The notes under the pieces are model-generated. The model was not told where the DNA came from and searched no databases. It saw only the letters and a program-made list of their open reading frames with translations. From positions 1 through 64,000 of the forward strand of contig CAMYYD010000008.1 of NCBI GenBank assembly GCA_947303395.1: a stretch of DNA of 64,000 bases, written 5' to 3'. Position 1 is the stretch's first letter; every line of letters starts with the position of its first letter. This DNA comes from an uncultured Bacteroidales bacterium (GTDB lineage Bacteria > Bacteroidota > Bacteroidia > Bacteroidales > F082). A program made the position numbers and the translations under genes. Positions 16,865 through 26,220 of this stretch are shown here, piece by piece.

Positions 16865-19525
16865 ATGAAACGAGCAGTATTTTTCAGGTTTCTGACTTTA
16901 GCGTTATTGCTGATGTCGTCGATTGTTGTTATGGCACAATTTCCTCCGGGCGGCGGTCCTCCTCCAGGTGGCGGAAGATTTCCTGGCGGCAGACCTCCGG
17001 GACAGCGTCCGGGTGGCGACAGAGACCGCTGGAACCAGCAGGATATGCAGCGTCCGCAGGTGAATCAGAAGAAAAAAGTGCGCGAGGGCGACACCTTCAC
17101 TGTGGTGGGATTATTGCTCGATGAGAAAAACAACGAGCCATTGCCGTTTGTTAACCTCACGGTGCTCGACTCTGTTGACAGCACTTTCGTGAAAGGCGGA
17201 GTGACCAATTTCGAAGGCATTTTCGAGCTCGCAGGCATACCGCAGGGCGCGTTTTTGCTTCGTGTCACGGCTATCGGTTACGAGACTTACATTCATCCGT
17301 TCAGGGTGGAAAACAACACCGACTTAGGAGTCATGAAGCTCCACGAAGGCGCGTTAACCCTTGACGCTGTGGTTGTTACAGCCGAGAAACCGCTTTATGC
17401 CATGGACGGTGAGAAACTCATCTACAACGTGAGCGAGGACCCGTCGATTCAGACAGGAACCACCGAAGACGCCTTGCAGAACGCACCAGGAGTGGAGGTC
17501 GACGTGGAAGGCAACATCACGTTGCGAGGTGTGTCGAGTGTCGAGATTTGGATCAACGACAAGCCATCGAAGCTCACTGAAGAGAACCTCAAGACTTATC
17601 TTCAGACCTTGCCTGCCAACGCCATCGCACGAATTGAGACGATAACCAACCCTTCGGCGAAATACGCAACAGACGCGGAAGCTGTCATCAACATCGTGAC
17701 CTCGACGCACATCAAGAGCAACCAGTTTATGAGTTTCGGCGTGAACGGCTCCAACCAGCCTTTCGTGTCGCCTTGGGTGAGCTACATGTGGAAGAAAGAA
17801 CGCTTGAGCGTCAACTTGTTCGCATCGGGACGTTTCAGCGACCGTGACAACACCACCGACGAGTGGCAGTTGAAACGCCGTTACAACGACAGCATAGCAG
17901 ACTATGAGAACATCTGGTCTGACACCACATCACAACGCGACGACAACCGCAATGTCAGCGGCAATATATTCATGAGCGTCGACTACGAAATCGATACATC
18001 AAGCAACATCTCTTTCGACGCAGGAGGATTTTATAACTTCAACGGAACCAAGATGTTACGCTCGCAAGACCAGCGTTATTTCTATGATTTAAGCAATATG
18101 CCTTGCGACTCTCTTTTGATTGACACCACACGCAGCAAGACTGACGCAAGTAATATGTTCGGACATTTCGGAGTCGATTACACCAAGAATTTCGATAATT
18201 TCGGACATAATCTGCGCATAGGATTCAACTCGAGAATATCTCATAACTCGAATGAGCAGTGGTACAACCGTTATTATGACGTTTACACCGACCTTGATGA
18301 GCACCGTTACATGCTCACCAACCAGAACAGTCAGGCTGTGAGTCTCGATGCCCGTTACAACAGGCCATACAGCAAAAACGGCGAGATGAGTTACGGCTTG
18401 CGTGCCGACTATCAAAACACCAACAACAAATACGACCGTTACAATGATGAAGACGCTACCATCATCGACTCGTTGCGTGCCTATCATTTCAAAGGCACTG
18501 AGAGCAGCGTCAATGCTGATGTCAACTGGACACATCGTTGGGGCGGATTCACTCTCAGCACAGGCTTGGGCGCAGGTAACGACCGCACCTATTACAACTA
18601 TATGAGCACCATGCCGTTTGCCGACAAAAATACGTTGTATTTCTGGACAGTACGTCCGTCGATACACCTCACCTACCGCACTCAGAACATGCACAACATC
18701 AAACTCAACTATTCGATGAGGATGTCGCATCCGGGCGAGACACAAGTCAGCACTTACCGCAGATACGGTGAAAACAACTATTCCACAGGTAACCCTAACG
18801 GTTTGGATAACGGCTACACTCACAACGTGGAAGCCGGATGGCAGAAATTCTTCGAGCGTTTCGGCAACATCGGATGGGAAGCTTACGGACGTTTGAGCCA
18901 AAACGAAATCAGCAACCTCACCGACTCGGAATACGACGAATACCTCGACCGCATCGTGAGCTACTCGATGCCATATAACCTTGGACACTCATGGCGTTAC
19001 GGAACTTCAATCAACATGACATACCGTCCGTCGGGATTCTTCAACGTGAGGATGTACGCTAACCTGTACAACTACGGTTATCACATGGAATACGACCGCG
19101 TAGATGATTTAGGAAACGTTAGACACACCGTCAACGAGAACGACAAATGGTCGTGGAGTGCGCGCGTCAACGCATGGATGAAGGTTTTCAACCAGTATCA
19201 GCTGACGATGGCTTTGGGCTACAGTTCTCCAACTATCAGTCTGGCTTCAGAGCGCAAGGCTCGTTACTGGTTCAATATCGGTGCCAGAAGTGACTTCTTC
19301 AACCGCAAGATGTCGGTGTTTGTGAACATTCAGGATCTCTTCAATTGGGGTGCTAAGATCGGATCTGGTTCAAGTAACACTAACCCGTATTATCTCACTG
19401 ACAGCACCAACAAGATGATAAACAGCCGATATATTTCGGTCGGTATAACATTCCGTTTCGGTAAGATGGAACTCGAATCGAGAGCTAAAGAAGGAGACGG
19501 CGAAAGCGGCGATTCATTAGAATAA
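16865..19525 (+). CDS. TonB-dependent-receptor-like outer-membrane protein (CarboxypepD_reg-like, plug, barrel)
   Basis: 886 residues. The signal peptide ends at MAQ (about 25). A striking Gly/Pro-rich segment (FPPGGGPPPGGGRFPGG..., about 26-50) follows. Next come a carboxypeptidase-regulatory-like sandwich (VVGLLLDEKNNEPLPFVNLTV... to about 160), a plug domain (EDALQNAPGVEVDVEGNITL..., about 190-290) and a large barrel. It lacks an obvious TonB box, so TonB dependence is uncertain. No SusD partner is adjacent, so polysaccharide uptake is not indicated. Substrate unknown. Confidence 0.82.
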   Translation: MKRAVFFRFLTLALLLMSSIVVMAQFPPGGGPPPGGGRFPGGRPPGQRPGGDRDRWNQQDMQRPQVNQKKKVREGDTFTVVGLLLDEKNNEPLPFVNLTVLDSVDSTFVKGGVTNFEGIFELAGIPQGAFLLRVTAIGYETYIHPFRVENNTDLGVMKLHEGALTLDAVVVTAEKPLYAMDGEKLIYNVSEDPSIQTGTTEDALQNAPGVEVDVEGNITLRGVSSVEIWINDKPSKLTEENLKTYLQTLPANAIARIETITNPSAKYATDAEAVINIVTSTHIKSNQFMSFGVNGSNQPFVSPWVSYMWKKERLSVNLFASGRFSDRDNTTDEWQLKRRYNDSIADYENIWSDTTSQRDDNRNVSGNIFMSVDYEIDTSSNISFDAGGFYNFNGTKMLRSQDQRYFYDLSNMPCDSLLIDTTRSKTDASNMFGHFGVDYTKNFDNFGHNLRIGFNSRISHNSNEQWYNRYYDVYTDLDEHRYMLTNQNSQAVSLDARYNRPYSKNGEMSYGLRADYQNTNNKYDRYNDEDATIIDSLRAYHFKGTESSVNADVNWTHRWGGFTLSTGLGAGNDRTYYNYMSTMPFADKNTLYFWTVRPSIHLTYRTQNMHNIKLNYSMRMSHPGETQVSTYRRYGENNYSTGNPNGLDNGYTHNVEAGWQKFFERFGNIGWEAYGRLSQNEISNLTDSEYDEYLDRIVSYSMPYNLGHSWRYGTSINMTYRPSGFFNVRMYANLYNYGYHMEYDRVDDLGNVRHTVNENDKWSWSARVNAWMKVFNQYQLTMALGYSSPTISLASERKARYWFNIGARSDFFNRKMSVFVNIQDLFNWGAKIGSGSSNTNPYYLTDSTNKMINSRYISVGITFRFGKMELESRAKEGDGESGDSLE

Positions 19526-19533
19526 TGTAGGTT

Positions 19534-21219
19534 TTATTTACCAAATCGTGCCTCAACCACGTTGATGACGTAGTCGCCGAGTTTTTCACAGTCGGTGACG
19601 AGGTCGGAGAACATGGTGCCGACAGCGTAGTCATATTTTTGCTCGTTGACGTTGCGGATGTTCTCGTTTTTCAGCTGTTGGCGCATGGCGTCGATTTCAT
19701 GCTCGATGCGTATTGACTCGTTGATATCGTGTTCGGAGCGATGTCCTGTCATGATGACATTCATCTGGGTCAGAGCGTCGTCGCACATCTTCATCATCTC
19801 ACGCAGGTTCTTGTATTGTTCTTTTGTGAATTCCTTGCCCGATTCCATCTTGCGTTGCAGCGTGCGGGCGATGTTATAACAAGCGTCGCCGACACTCTCC
19901 AACTCGCTGATTTCGCGCAGCATCTGACGAATCTTTGTCTTGGTCTCGTCGCTCAGATGGTCGTAGCTCACCTGTTCGAGATATTTCGCGATTTCTATTT
20001 CGATTTGATCGGAAACATCCTCCTTATTCTCAATGCTAGCAAACATTTCAGCGAATTTTCCGTCGTTTTTCTCGTTAAGAAGAAGACGGACTTTTGCAAA
20101 CATCTCCTGAACAAAGACACCGAATGAAGCAGTCTCTTTTTCAGCCTGAAGCACAGCGATTTCAGGCGTTTGCACGAGACCGTTGCCGATATATTGAAGA
20201 CGGACGACCTCTTTCTCTAATTCCTTCTTGTCTTTGATTGCCCAGCACACTATTTTCTCGATTTGCGGCACAAATCCGATGAGGATGGCGGTGTTTGTGA
20301 TGTTGAAACATGTGTGGAACATTGCCAGAACCACGCTCAGTTTGGCCGGGTCGGAAACGCCCTGCTCATAGCCCACGAACGAGCATACCATATCGATGAA
20401 AGGATGCAGCACGATAAGCATCCAAAGCACTCCGAAGATGTTGAAAAACATGTGAGCGAAGGCGGCACGGCGTGCCTGTGTGGAGGCTGTGAGAGCTGCA
20501 AGGTTCGATGTTACGGTCGTTCCGATGTTCTCGCCCATCACCAGCGCGATACCTTGATAAATCGGTAGCGCGCCGCTGGAGCAAAGAATCATGGTGATGG
20601 CCATCACAGCTGCCGACGACTGTACGCTCATCGTGAGGATACTTCCGATTAAGAGAAACAGCAAGGTTGTCCAGATGCTGTCGGGGTTGAACGATGAGAA
20701 GAAGTTGAGCACAGCCTCATTCTCGCCGAGGTTCATCTGCACGCCGGTGGCACGAAGGGTGCCGAGGCCGAGGAACATAAACGCCAAGCCAAAGAGGAAC
20801 TCGCCCACGGTGGCGCGACGTTTCTTGTAGATGAGAATCATCGCGATGATGAAGACCGGCCACACGAGGTCGGTGACGTTGAACGAGAAGCCTGCCGACA
20901 TGATCCAGGCGGTGAGAGTGGTGCCGATGTTGGCGCCCATAATCACTGAAATAGCCTGTCCCAGCGTGAGAAGCGAGGCGTTGACAAATGACACCGTCAT
21001 CACTGTGGTGGCGGTGGAACTCTGCACCGCTGCGGTGACGAGGACACCCGTGAGCATTCCCGTGAAGCGGTTAGTTGTCATCTTGCCGAGGATGTGGCGA
21101 AGTTGCGGTCCGGCGAGTTTTTGCAGCGATTCGCTCATCGACTTCATACCGAAGATAAGAAGTCCCAACGAGCCTAACACCGTGAAAACCAGCATTATAA
21201 CACTAGGAGAATTATCCAT
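19534..21219 (-). CDS. Na/Pi symporter family protein with C-terminal PhoU-like domain
   Basis: 561 residues. The N-terminal ~330 hold the duplicated Na/Pi-cotransporter repeats (TAAVQSSTATTVM and SVQSSAAVMAITM, the QSS motifs of both halves, and GANIGTT / GENIGTT). The C-terminal ~200 residues form a cytoplasmic helical PhoU-like domain. It probably takes up phosphate or a related anion with Na+ at the inner membrane. A TATTTTTG element at 21242-21249 precedes it. Convergent with the barrel gene with an 8-base gap. Confidence 0.9.
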   Translation of the reverse strand: MDNSPSVIMLVFTVLGSLGLLIFGMKSMSESLQKLAGPQLRHILGKMTTNRFTGMLTGVLVTAAVQSSTATTVMTVSFVNASLLTLGQAISVIMGANIGTTLTAWIMSAGFSFNVTDLVWPVFIIAMILIYKKRRATVGEFLFGLAFMFLGLGTLRATGVQMNLGENEAVLNFFSSFNPDSIWTTLLFLLIGSILTMSVQSSAAVMAITMILCSSGALPIYQGIALVMGENIGTTVTSNLAALTASTQARRAAFAHMFFNIFGVLWMLIVLHPFIDMVCSFVGYEQGVSDPAKLSVVLAMFHTCFNITNTAILIGFVPQIEKIVCWAIKDKKELEKEVVRLQYIGNGLVQTPEIAVLQAEKETASFGVFVQEMFAKVRLLLNEKNDGKFAEMFASIENKEDVSDQIEIEIAKYLEQVSYDHLSDETKTKIRQMLREISELESVGDACYNIARTLQRKMESGKEFTKEQYKNLREMMKMCDDALTQMNVIMTGHRSEHDINESIRIEHEIDAMRQQLKNENIRNVNEQKYDYAVGTMFSDLVTDCEKLGDYVINVVEARFGK

Positions 21220-21241
21220 CGTAAAAAACTATTTCAGGATA

Positions 21242-21249
21242 CAAAAATA
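21242..21249 (-). promoter_or_regulatory. -7 element TATTTTTG for the Na/Pi symporter
   Basis: Matches TAnnTTTG, 23 bases upstream of the ATG at 21219. Confidence 0.5.
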
Positions 21250-21299
21250 TCAAAAAATCGTTGACGTATCGAAATCCTTTTTTAAATTTTTAAAATTTA

Positions 21300-22700
21300 T
21301 CATTTTACAAATTTTCCGAATCTTTGCTTTCCGTTAAAGTCAAGAGACTCAATAAGATAAGTTCCGGAAGGCAGTTTTGTGATGTCGATTTCGACAATTG
21401 TGCGGTCTTTAACGTTAACTTTTTTCACCGTTTGGCCTTTAACGTTTAAGATTCTTATCTTTTTCAATCCTTCTGATTCAATTTTTATTGATGATGTCGC
21501 AGGATTTGGATAAACTTTCAGTGAGTCGTTGGCGGCATTTTCGACAACAGCGTCATCTTCGAGAGAGTCGGCGCCGTCGGTGAGCCATTCAAGACTGAAA
21601 TTATAGAAAGCGGTGGAATAGTTTCCCATCACTCCGCTTGGATTTTCCTCGACATAGAGACCGATTGTGCCGTCGGGAAGTATGCAGAGCGACGAATATG
21701 CCGAGCTGTATGGCACTATTGTTTTGCTCACCGGCCATGTCTCCCCTTCGTCGTAGCTCAGATACACTGTGACATCGGTACGTTGGGTTCCTTTTGGCAC
21801 GGAATGCAACAATCTGTTTTTGTTATATCCTTGATTTACAGAGGTATAGCGAATTATATCGCCATTACAAGCCGGTGCGGTGATTTCGTTCCATGATGAG
21901 ACGTTGGGACGCCATGTCTGTCCGCCGTTTGAGGAGATGTTATACCAACGTTTGCCGTTGTGCCTGATACTCATTAGGATACGGCCGTCGACGAGCTCAG
22001 TGACCTTCGCCTCGTCGCCGCCAGTGGAGGCGCGACCCGACACCTGCCATGTCATGCCATTATCGTCGGAATATACGGCGTAGTTGCTCAACGACTGAGC
22101 CGTGCCTTCGCGGATGGCAGCCACAAACATGATTCTTCCTGACGAGGTGAGCAGTCCGTTGCCCGAACCGAAGAACGAGGCGCGCCACGATTGATGTTCA
22201 GGGATGATGCAGTTGTCGCCAAAGATGAAATGTGTGATATCTTCAGGCTCTGTCCATGTCTGGCCGTTGTCGTAACTATAACATTTATATGAATGTATTG
22301 GCTCTGACGGGGTCGAATACCATAGACCCGGACCGCCGACGAACACTGCGATGAGTCCGTTTTCATCGTTGCTCCATGCCAGTGCGCAGTCGCCGAATCC
22401 GTGGTTGACGCCGGTGCCTTGCGCTATGGTGTATGGCTCGCTCCAGGTGAGGCCGCCGTCGGTGCTGCGGTTGCAAACGATGTCGATATCTTCAGGAAGG
22501 TCGCCTTCGTTGAATTTACGTTTGTCGGTGACCGCCACTATGCTGCCGTCTTTAGCTGTAATCACTGCCGGGATGCGGTAGTTCGTCGAGCCGTAGTCGC
22601 CAGGATGATATAACTCGGTGCGGGTAAACAGCGAGTCGTTTTGTGCATTGGCGAAGAGCGCCGAAATCATGAAGATTGCGAGGGAGATTAGTTTTTTCAT
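21300..22700 (-). CDS. Secreted exo-alpha-sialidase (GH33-like) with T9SS sorting domain
   Basis: 466 residues. The signal peptide ends at ALFANAQ. The sialidase six-blade fold is shown by the YRIPAV motif (Arg of the triad), by at least five Asp-box-like turns (STDGGLTW, SYDNGQTW, SDDNGMTW, SSNGGQTW, SYDEGETW) and by the Tyr/Glu region YVEENP. The C-terminal ~75 residues (VYPNPATSSIKIES...) are a T9SS sorting domain. Releases terminal sialic acid from host glycans (family knowledge). The start at 22700 follows the -7 element at 22722-22729; an upstream in-frame ATG lies beyond it. Confidence 0.9.
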   Translation of the reverse strand: MKKLISLAIFMISALFANAQNDSLFTRTELYHPGDYGSTNYRIPAVITAKDGSIVAVTDKRKFNEGDLPEDIDIVCNRSTDGGLTWSEPYTIAQGTGVNHGFGDCALAWSNDENGLIAVFVGGPGLWYSTPSEPIHSYKCYSYDNGQTWTEPEDITHFIFGDNCIIPEHQSWRASFFGSGNGLLTSSGRIMFVAAIREGTAQSLSNYAVYSDDNGMTWQVSGRASTGGDEAKVTELVDGRILMSIRHNGKRWYNISSNGGQTWRPNVSSWNEITAPACNGDIIRYTSVNQGYNKNRLLHSVPKGTQRTDVTVYLSYDEGETWPVSKTIVPYSSAYSSLCILPDGTIGLYVEENPSGVMGNYSTAFYNFSLEWLTDGADSLEDDAVVENAANDSLKVYPNPATSSIKIESEGLKKIRILNVKGQTVKKVNVKDRTIVEIDITKLPSGTYLIESLDFNGKQRFGKFVK

Positions 22701-22721
22701 ATATGTGAAGTTTTCAAGGTG

Positions 22722-22749
22722 CAAATATATAGAATTTTTCGTATATTTG
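22722..22749. promoter_or_regulatory. Back-to-back promoters of sialidase and alcohol dehydrogenase
   Basis: TATATTTG on the minus strand (22722-22729) and on the plus strand (22742-22749), only 12 bases apart. The short spacing implies the two promoters cannot be fully occupied at once. Confidence 0.6.
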
Positions 22750-22766
22750 CAAAATTTTAAACAGAT

Positions 22767-23945
22767 ATGATTAACGATTTCATTTACGACATCCCGGTAA
22801 GGGTATATTTTGGCAAGGACCAAATGCACCATTTAGGCGCTGAACTCAAGAAATACGGAAAACGCGTGCTGATGACCTACGGCGGCGGCTCAATTAAGAA
22901 GACAGGTCTCTACGACTGTGTGGTGAAAGAGGTTAAAGACGCAGGTTTGGAGCTCTTCGAGCTTTCGGGCATTGAGCCTAACCCACGCATCGACTCGGTG
23001 CGTAAAGGCGCTCAGATGTGCAAGGAGCATAATATCGACGTGCTTCTCGCTGTCGGCGGCGGCTCTACCATCGACGCCACCAAGCTCATGGCGGCAGGCG
23101 CATGTGTAGACCACGACCCGTGGGACTTCCTCGACCTCAGCAAACGCTCGCCAATAGTGAAGGCAGTGCCTATCGTGACGATTCTGACGTTGGCGGCGAC
23201 AGGCTCGGAGATGGACATGGGTGGCGTGATAAGCAACCCTGAGACGAAAGACAAATTAGGTCGCCTCGCCCCTGCCATGCTTCCGAAGGTATCGTTCCTT
23301 GACCCGACAAACACCTTCACGGTGAGCCCATATCAGACTGCTTGCGGTGCTGCCGACATGCTCTCGCATATCTTCGAGGTGTATTTCAACAACAACCTCG
23401 ACCTTTATATGCTCGACTGCTTCATGGAAGGCATGATGAAGACCATCATCAAATACGCGCCGATAGCCATGCGCGAGCCTGACAACTACGAGGCACGCGC
23501 CAACCTCATGTGGACCTCATCGTGGGCCATCAACGGCTTCATTGACGGCGGCAAACGCCAGCCTTGGAGCTGCCATCCGATTGAGCACGAGGTGTCGGCA
23601 ATTTACGACATCACACACGGACTCGGCCTCGCCATCATCACGCCACGCTGGATGGAATACTGCCTCGACGACACCACCGTTGACAAATACGTGCAGTTCG
23701 GCGTCAACGTGTTTGGAATCGATGCGAAGTTACCGAAGATGGAGATTGCCAAGAAAGCCATCGCGGCGCTCAGCGACTTCTTATTCAACACTTTGCAGCT
23801 GAAACGCACCTTCCCTGAAGTGGGCATCGACGAGACCAATTTCGCTATCATGGCAAAGAAAGCGGTCAACGGAGGCATGCTGAACGGATTCAAACCGCTT
23901 CAGCAGAAAGATGTCGAAAAGATTTTCGAGATGTGCATGAAATAG
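22767..23945 (+). CDS. Iron-containing alcohol dehydrogenase (butanol-dehydrogenase/YqhD-like)
   Basis: 392 residues, cytoplasmic group III dehydrogenase. Nucleotide-binding YGGGSIKKTG and GGGSTIDATK are present. Metal ligands fit the Asp in GAADMLSHIFE with its His, and the His in HPIEHE and THGLGL. It probably reduces aldehydes with NAD(P)H at the end of fermentation. YGGGS resembles NADPH-using YqhD-type enzymes, but cofactor choice is inferred only. Two bases separate its stop from the convergent TerB-Sel1 gene. Confidence 0.92.
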   Translation: MINDFIYDIPVRVYFGKDQMHHLGAELKKYGKRVLMTYGGGSIKKTGLYDCVVKEVKDAGLELFELSGIEPNPRIDSVRKGAQMCKEHNIDVLLAVGGGSTIDATKLMAAGACVDHDPWDFLDLSKRSPIVKAVPIVTILTLAATGSEMDMGGVISNPETKDKLGRLAPAMLPKVSFLDPTNTFTVSPYQTACGAADMLSHIFEVYFNNNLDLYMLDCFMEGMMKTIIKYAPIAMREPDNYEARANLMWTSSWAINGFIDGGKRQPWSCHPIEHEVSAIYDITHGLGLAIITPRWMEYCLDDTTVDKYVQFGVNVFGIDAKLPKMEIAKKAIAALSDFLFNTLQLKRTFPEVGIDETNFAIMAKKAVNGGMLNGFKPLQQKDVEKIFEMCMK

Positions 23946-23947
23946 TA

Positions 23948-26203
23948 TCAATCAACAAGCACGTTTTCTGGCTTCACTCCTAATGCCACGACAGTTGCTT
24001 TGAGCTGTTCGGCATCGTCGAAAAGCATGATGTTGAAGTTTTCGTCTTCCATCGCGACGAAGAAGTTGTCGGCAACAGGGCCAGGGAAAATCTTCGCACC
24101 GATGGTGTTGATTTCGTTTTTGTTGTTCATTATCATCTGCTTACGCAAAGCGGAGTTGTCGGTCCATATTGTGAGGCGACCTTTGAGACCCAGTTTTTCA
24201 CCGATTTTGTAGAGGCTTTCCAGACGAATCGGGTCGTAGATATCTTCTTCGACCAAAGCGAATAACTTATGATTCGAGTCGACAATATGAGCGGTGTCGT
24301 CAGGCTGGATTCTTGCCACGAAGCCGCTTTCGGAATGCAGCAAGTCGCTGCTAATCTTGGTATATTTGCGTTTTTCTTTGCTTAAGGCGAGCTCGTCGTT
24401 GACAACCTGCACCAATTTACCGCCAAGGGCTTTCACCACATTTTCAAGGTCGTCGGTGCCCAAGAATAGCATCGGATCCCATATATTGTCAGCCAAAGTG
24501 ATGACGATGTCGCCAGCGATGACTCCTTTGTAGATTTTTTTCGCTACAGCGTTCATTTCCAGCTTCTTACGTGGCGCTTCGATGTCGACCCAAGCAGTGA
24601 GATGCTCGTTTATACCGACTTTTTTGCCTATCTCGTCGAGTTTGTCGACTCTTATCGGTGACAATCGTTTCGCGCCGAGATAGCCTGCCAGATTGTTCCA
24701 GTCGTCTTTAATGAAACGGTATGCCACTACATTGCCATCCGGCTTGATGACGGCGATGAAATACATATCTGGAGCGCCTTTGACGCGTCGTTGTGCGTTG
24801 TCTTGACACCATTCAAGGAAACCGTCAGGCACCTCATGCGGACTGTTGCCGTCTTTCACCATCATCGCGAGACCTTTAAAAGCATCGGCATCTTCAAGCA
24901 ACGTGCCACGATAGAACCAGTTCCACGCGAAAGTCATGTTGCGTTTTAAGCCGTATTCACCAAGATAATAGATGTTTGCGAGCTTTGTGGCAGCAGCGCC
25001 GAAACCTATTTTGTAGTCATGTTCGAGAGCCTCGACAATTTTTTGAGCCGTTTCTTTACGTTGTTCCTTGTCCTGCTCCTCGTATTTCTCACCAAGCAGC
25101 TGGGCACGCAATGTGAAACATCCAGGCACGTCGTCGTCGCAGTCCATGTCGATAACCGTCTCAAACATCTCTTTTGCCAGAGGATTCATGCCTTCGAGCT
25201 GAACGGCATTTTTTTGATACGACGCCTCCTTCATATCTGAAAAGACAGCCTGTTCGTAACATTCCGCAGCTTTGGCTTTATTGCCTATTTTATTGTATGC
25301 ATCGCCGAGAACGACATAAAAATAAGGATATTTCAACGCCATCTCGTCCTCATCTTCGCCAAAAATGTCGTTTTCGATGAACTTGATAACTTTTTTCGGA
25401 TCAGATTTATAGCCGTTGTTGCCATAAATCAGGTCTTCGAGCTTCATTTTCAGCGCCATCATGCCGCCTTCTTCGATACCTTTTTCGATAAGGCTGTCGT
25501 AATCGTCGCAGCTGTCAGGGTCGATATATCCGAGCATAAGCATCTGTGCCAATCCGGCATAGGCGTTGGCGACACCGTTTTCAGCAGCGAGGACGAAAAG
25601 CTCATGTGCGCGGTCGGTCGAGTCATCGTCGGGCTTCACCACCAGATGGTAACGTGCGAGGACATATTGAGCATTGCCGTTGCCGTCTTTTGCCATCCGG
25701 ACAATATCTTCAATCTGCTCGTCGGTGAGCTTAAACAGACGAGTGTCGATGTCGGCATTATTCAGGATTTCCTCGTCAAACTCTTCTTCGGTATCGTCAT
25801 CATTCTCATCTTCGTCCTCATCATCGGCAAAATATTCGTTGTAGACGATTTGTATCAACTCATTAACAGCTTCTTCGCCGTCAACACCATATTTTTCGGC
25901 GAGACCGGCAATAAAAGCACGCTCGTTGTCGTCGATCTCACCATCGACCATCATCACGAGGACCATGTTTTTCAGAAAACTGTACTTATCTTCGTCATCA
26001 TCAGGCACTATTGTCTCGAGTTTGCTCTCGTCAATCTGCTGAAACGCCTCGATACAAGCATCAAAATCTTTTTCTGTCAGACCGAGATCTTGGGCAATTT
26101 TGACAATTACATTTTTCTCTTCATCTGATATATTTCCGTCAATTCCCGCGATGGACATGAGGTTGACGATATGAGCCATTTTTGTGTTTTTCGATAGTGC
26201 CAT
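23948..26203 (-). CDS. TerB-like / Sel1-repeat protein with a duplicated C-terminal module of unknown function
   Basis: 751 residues, no signal peptide. Residues 1-115 look like TerB helices with two EF-like turns (SIAGIDGNISDEEKN, MVDGEIDDNERA). A strongly acidic spacer follows (about 125-148), then Sel1/TPR-type helical repeats (about 165-480). The last ~260 residues hold two copies of one ~125-residue module, aligned by PIRVDKLDEIGKKVG / PIRLESLYKIGEKLG and DPMLFLGTDDLENVVKALG / NIMLFDDAEQLKATVVALG. Probably a cytoplasmic scaffold; function unknown. Last gene of a likely three-gene unit with the phosphatase-fold gene and bcp. Confidence 0.7.
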   Translation of the reverse strand: MALSKNTKMAHIVNLMSIAGIDGNISDEEKNVIVKIAQDLGLTEKDFDACIEAFQQIDESKLETIVPDDDEDKYSFLKNMVLVMMVDGEIDDNERAFIAGLAEKYGVDGEEAVNELIQIVYNEYFADDEDEDENDDDTEEEFDEEILNNADIDTRLFKLTDEQIEDIVRMAKDGNGNAQYVLARYHLVVKPDDDSTDRAHELFVLAAENGVANAYAGLAQMLMLGYIDPDSCDDYDSLIEKGIEEGGMMALKMKLEDLIYGNNGYKSDPKKVIKFIENDIFGEDEDEMALKYPYFYVVLGDAYNKIGNKAKAAECYEQAVFSDMKEASYQKNAVQLEGMNPLAKEMFETVIDMDCDDDVPGCFTLRAQLLGEKYEEQDKEQRKETAQKIVEALEHDYKIGFGAAATKLANIYYLGEYGLKRNMTFAWNWFYRGTLLEDADAFKGLAMMVKDGNSPHEVPDGFLEWCQDNAQRRVKGAPDMYFIAVIKPDGNVVAYRFIKDDWNNLAGYLGAKRLSPIRVDKLDEIGKKVGINEHLTAWVDIEAPRKKLEMNAVAKKIYKGVIAGDIVITLADNIWDPMLFLGTDDLENVVKALGGKLVQVVNDELALSKEKRKYTKISSDLLHSESGFVARIQPDDTAHIVDSNHKLFALVEEDIYDPIRLESLYKIGEKLGLKGRLTIWTDNSALRKQMIMNNKNEINTIGAKIFPGPVADNFFVAMEDENFNIMLFDDAEQLKATVVALGVKPENVLVD

Positions 26204-26220
26204 GATATGAATATTTTAAG

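Noticed and set aside
18089-18988. 299-codon open frame antisense to the TonB-receptor-like gene
   Set aside because: Codon mirror of a strong coding frame; Val/His-rich product with no domain, no promoter.
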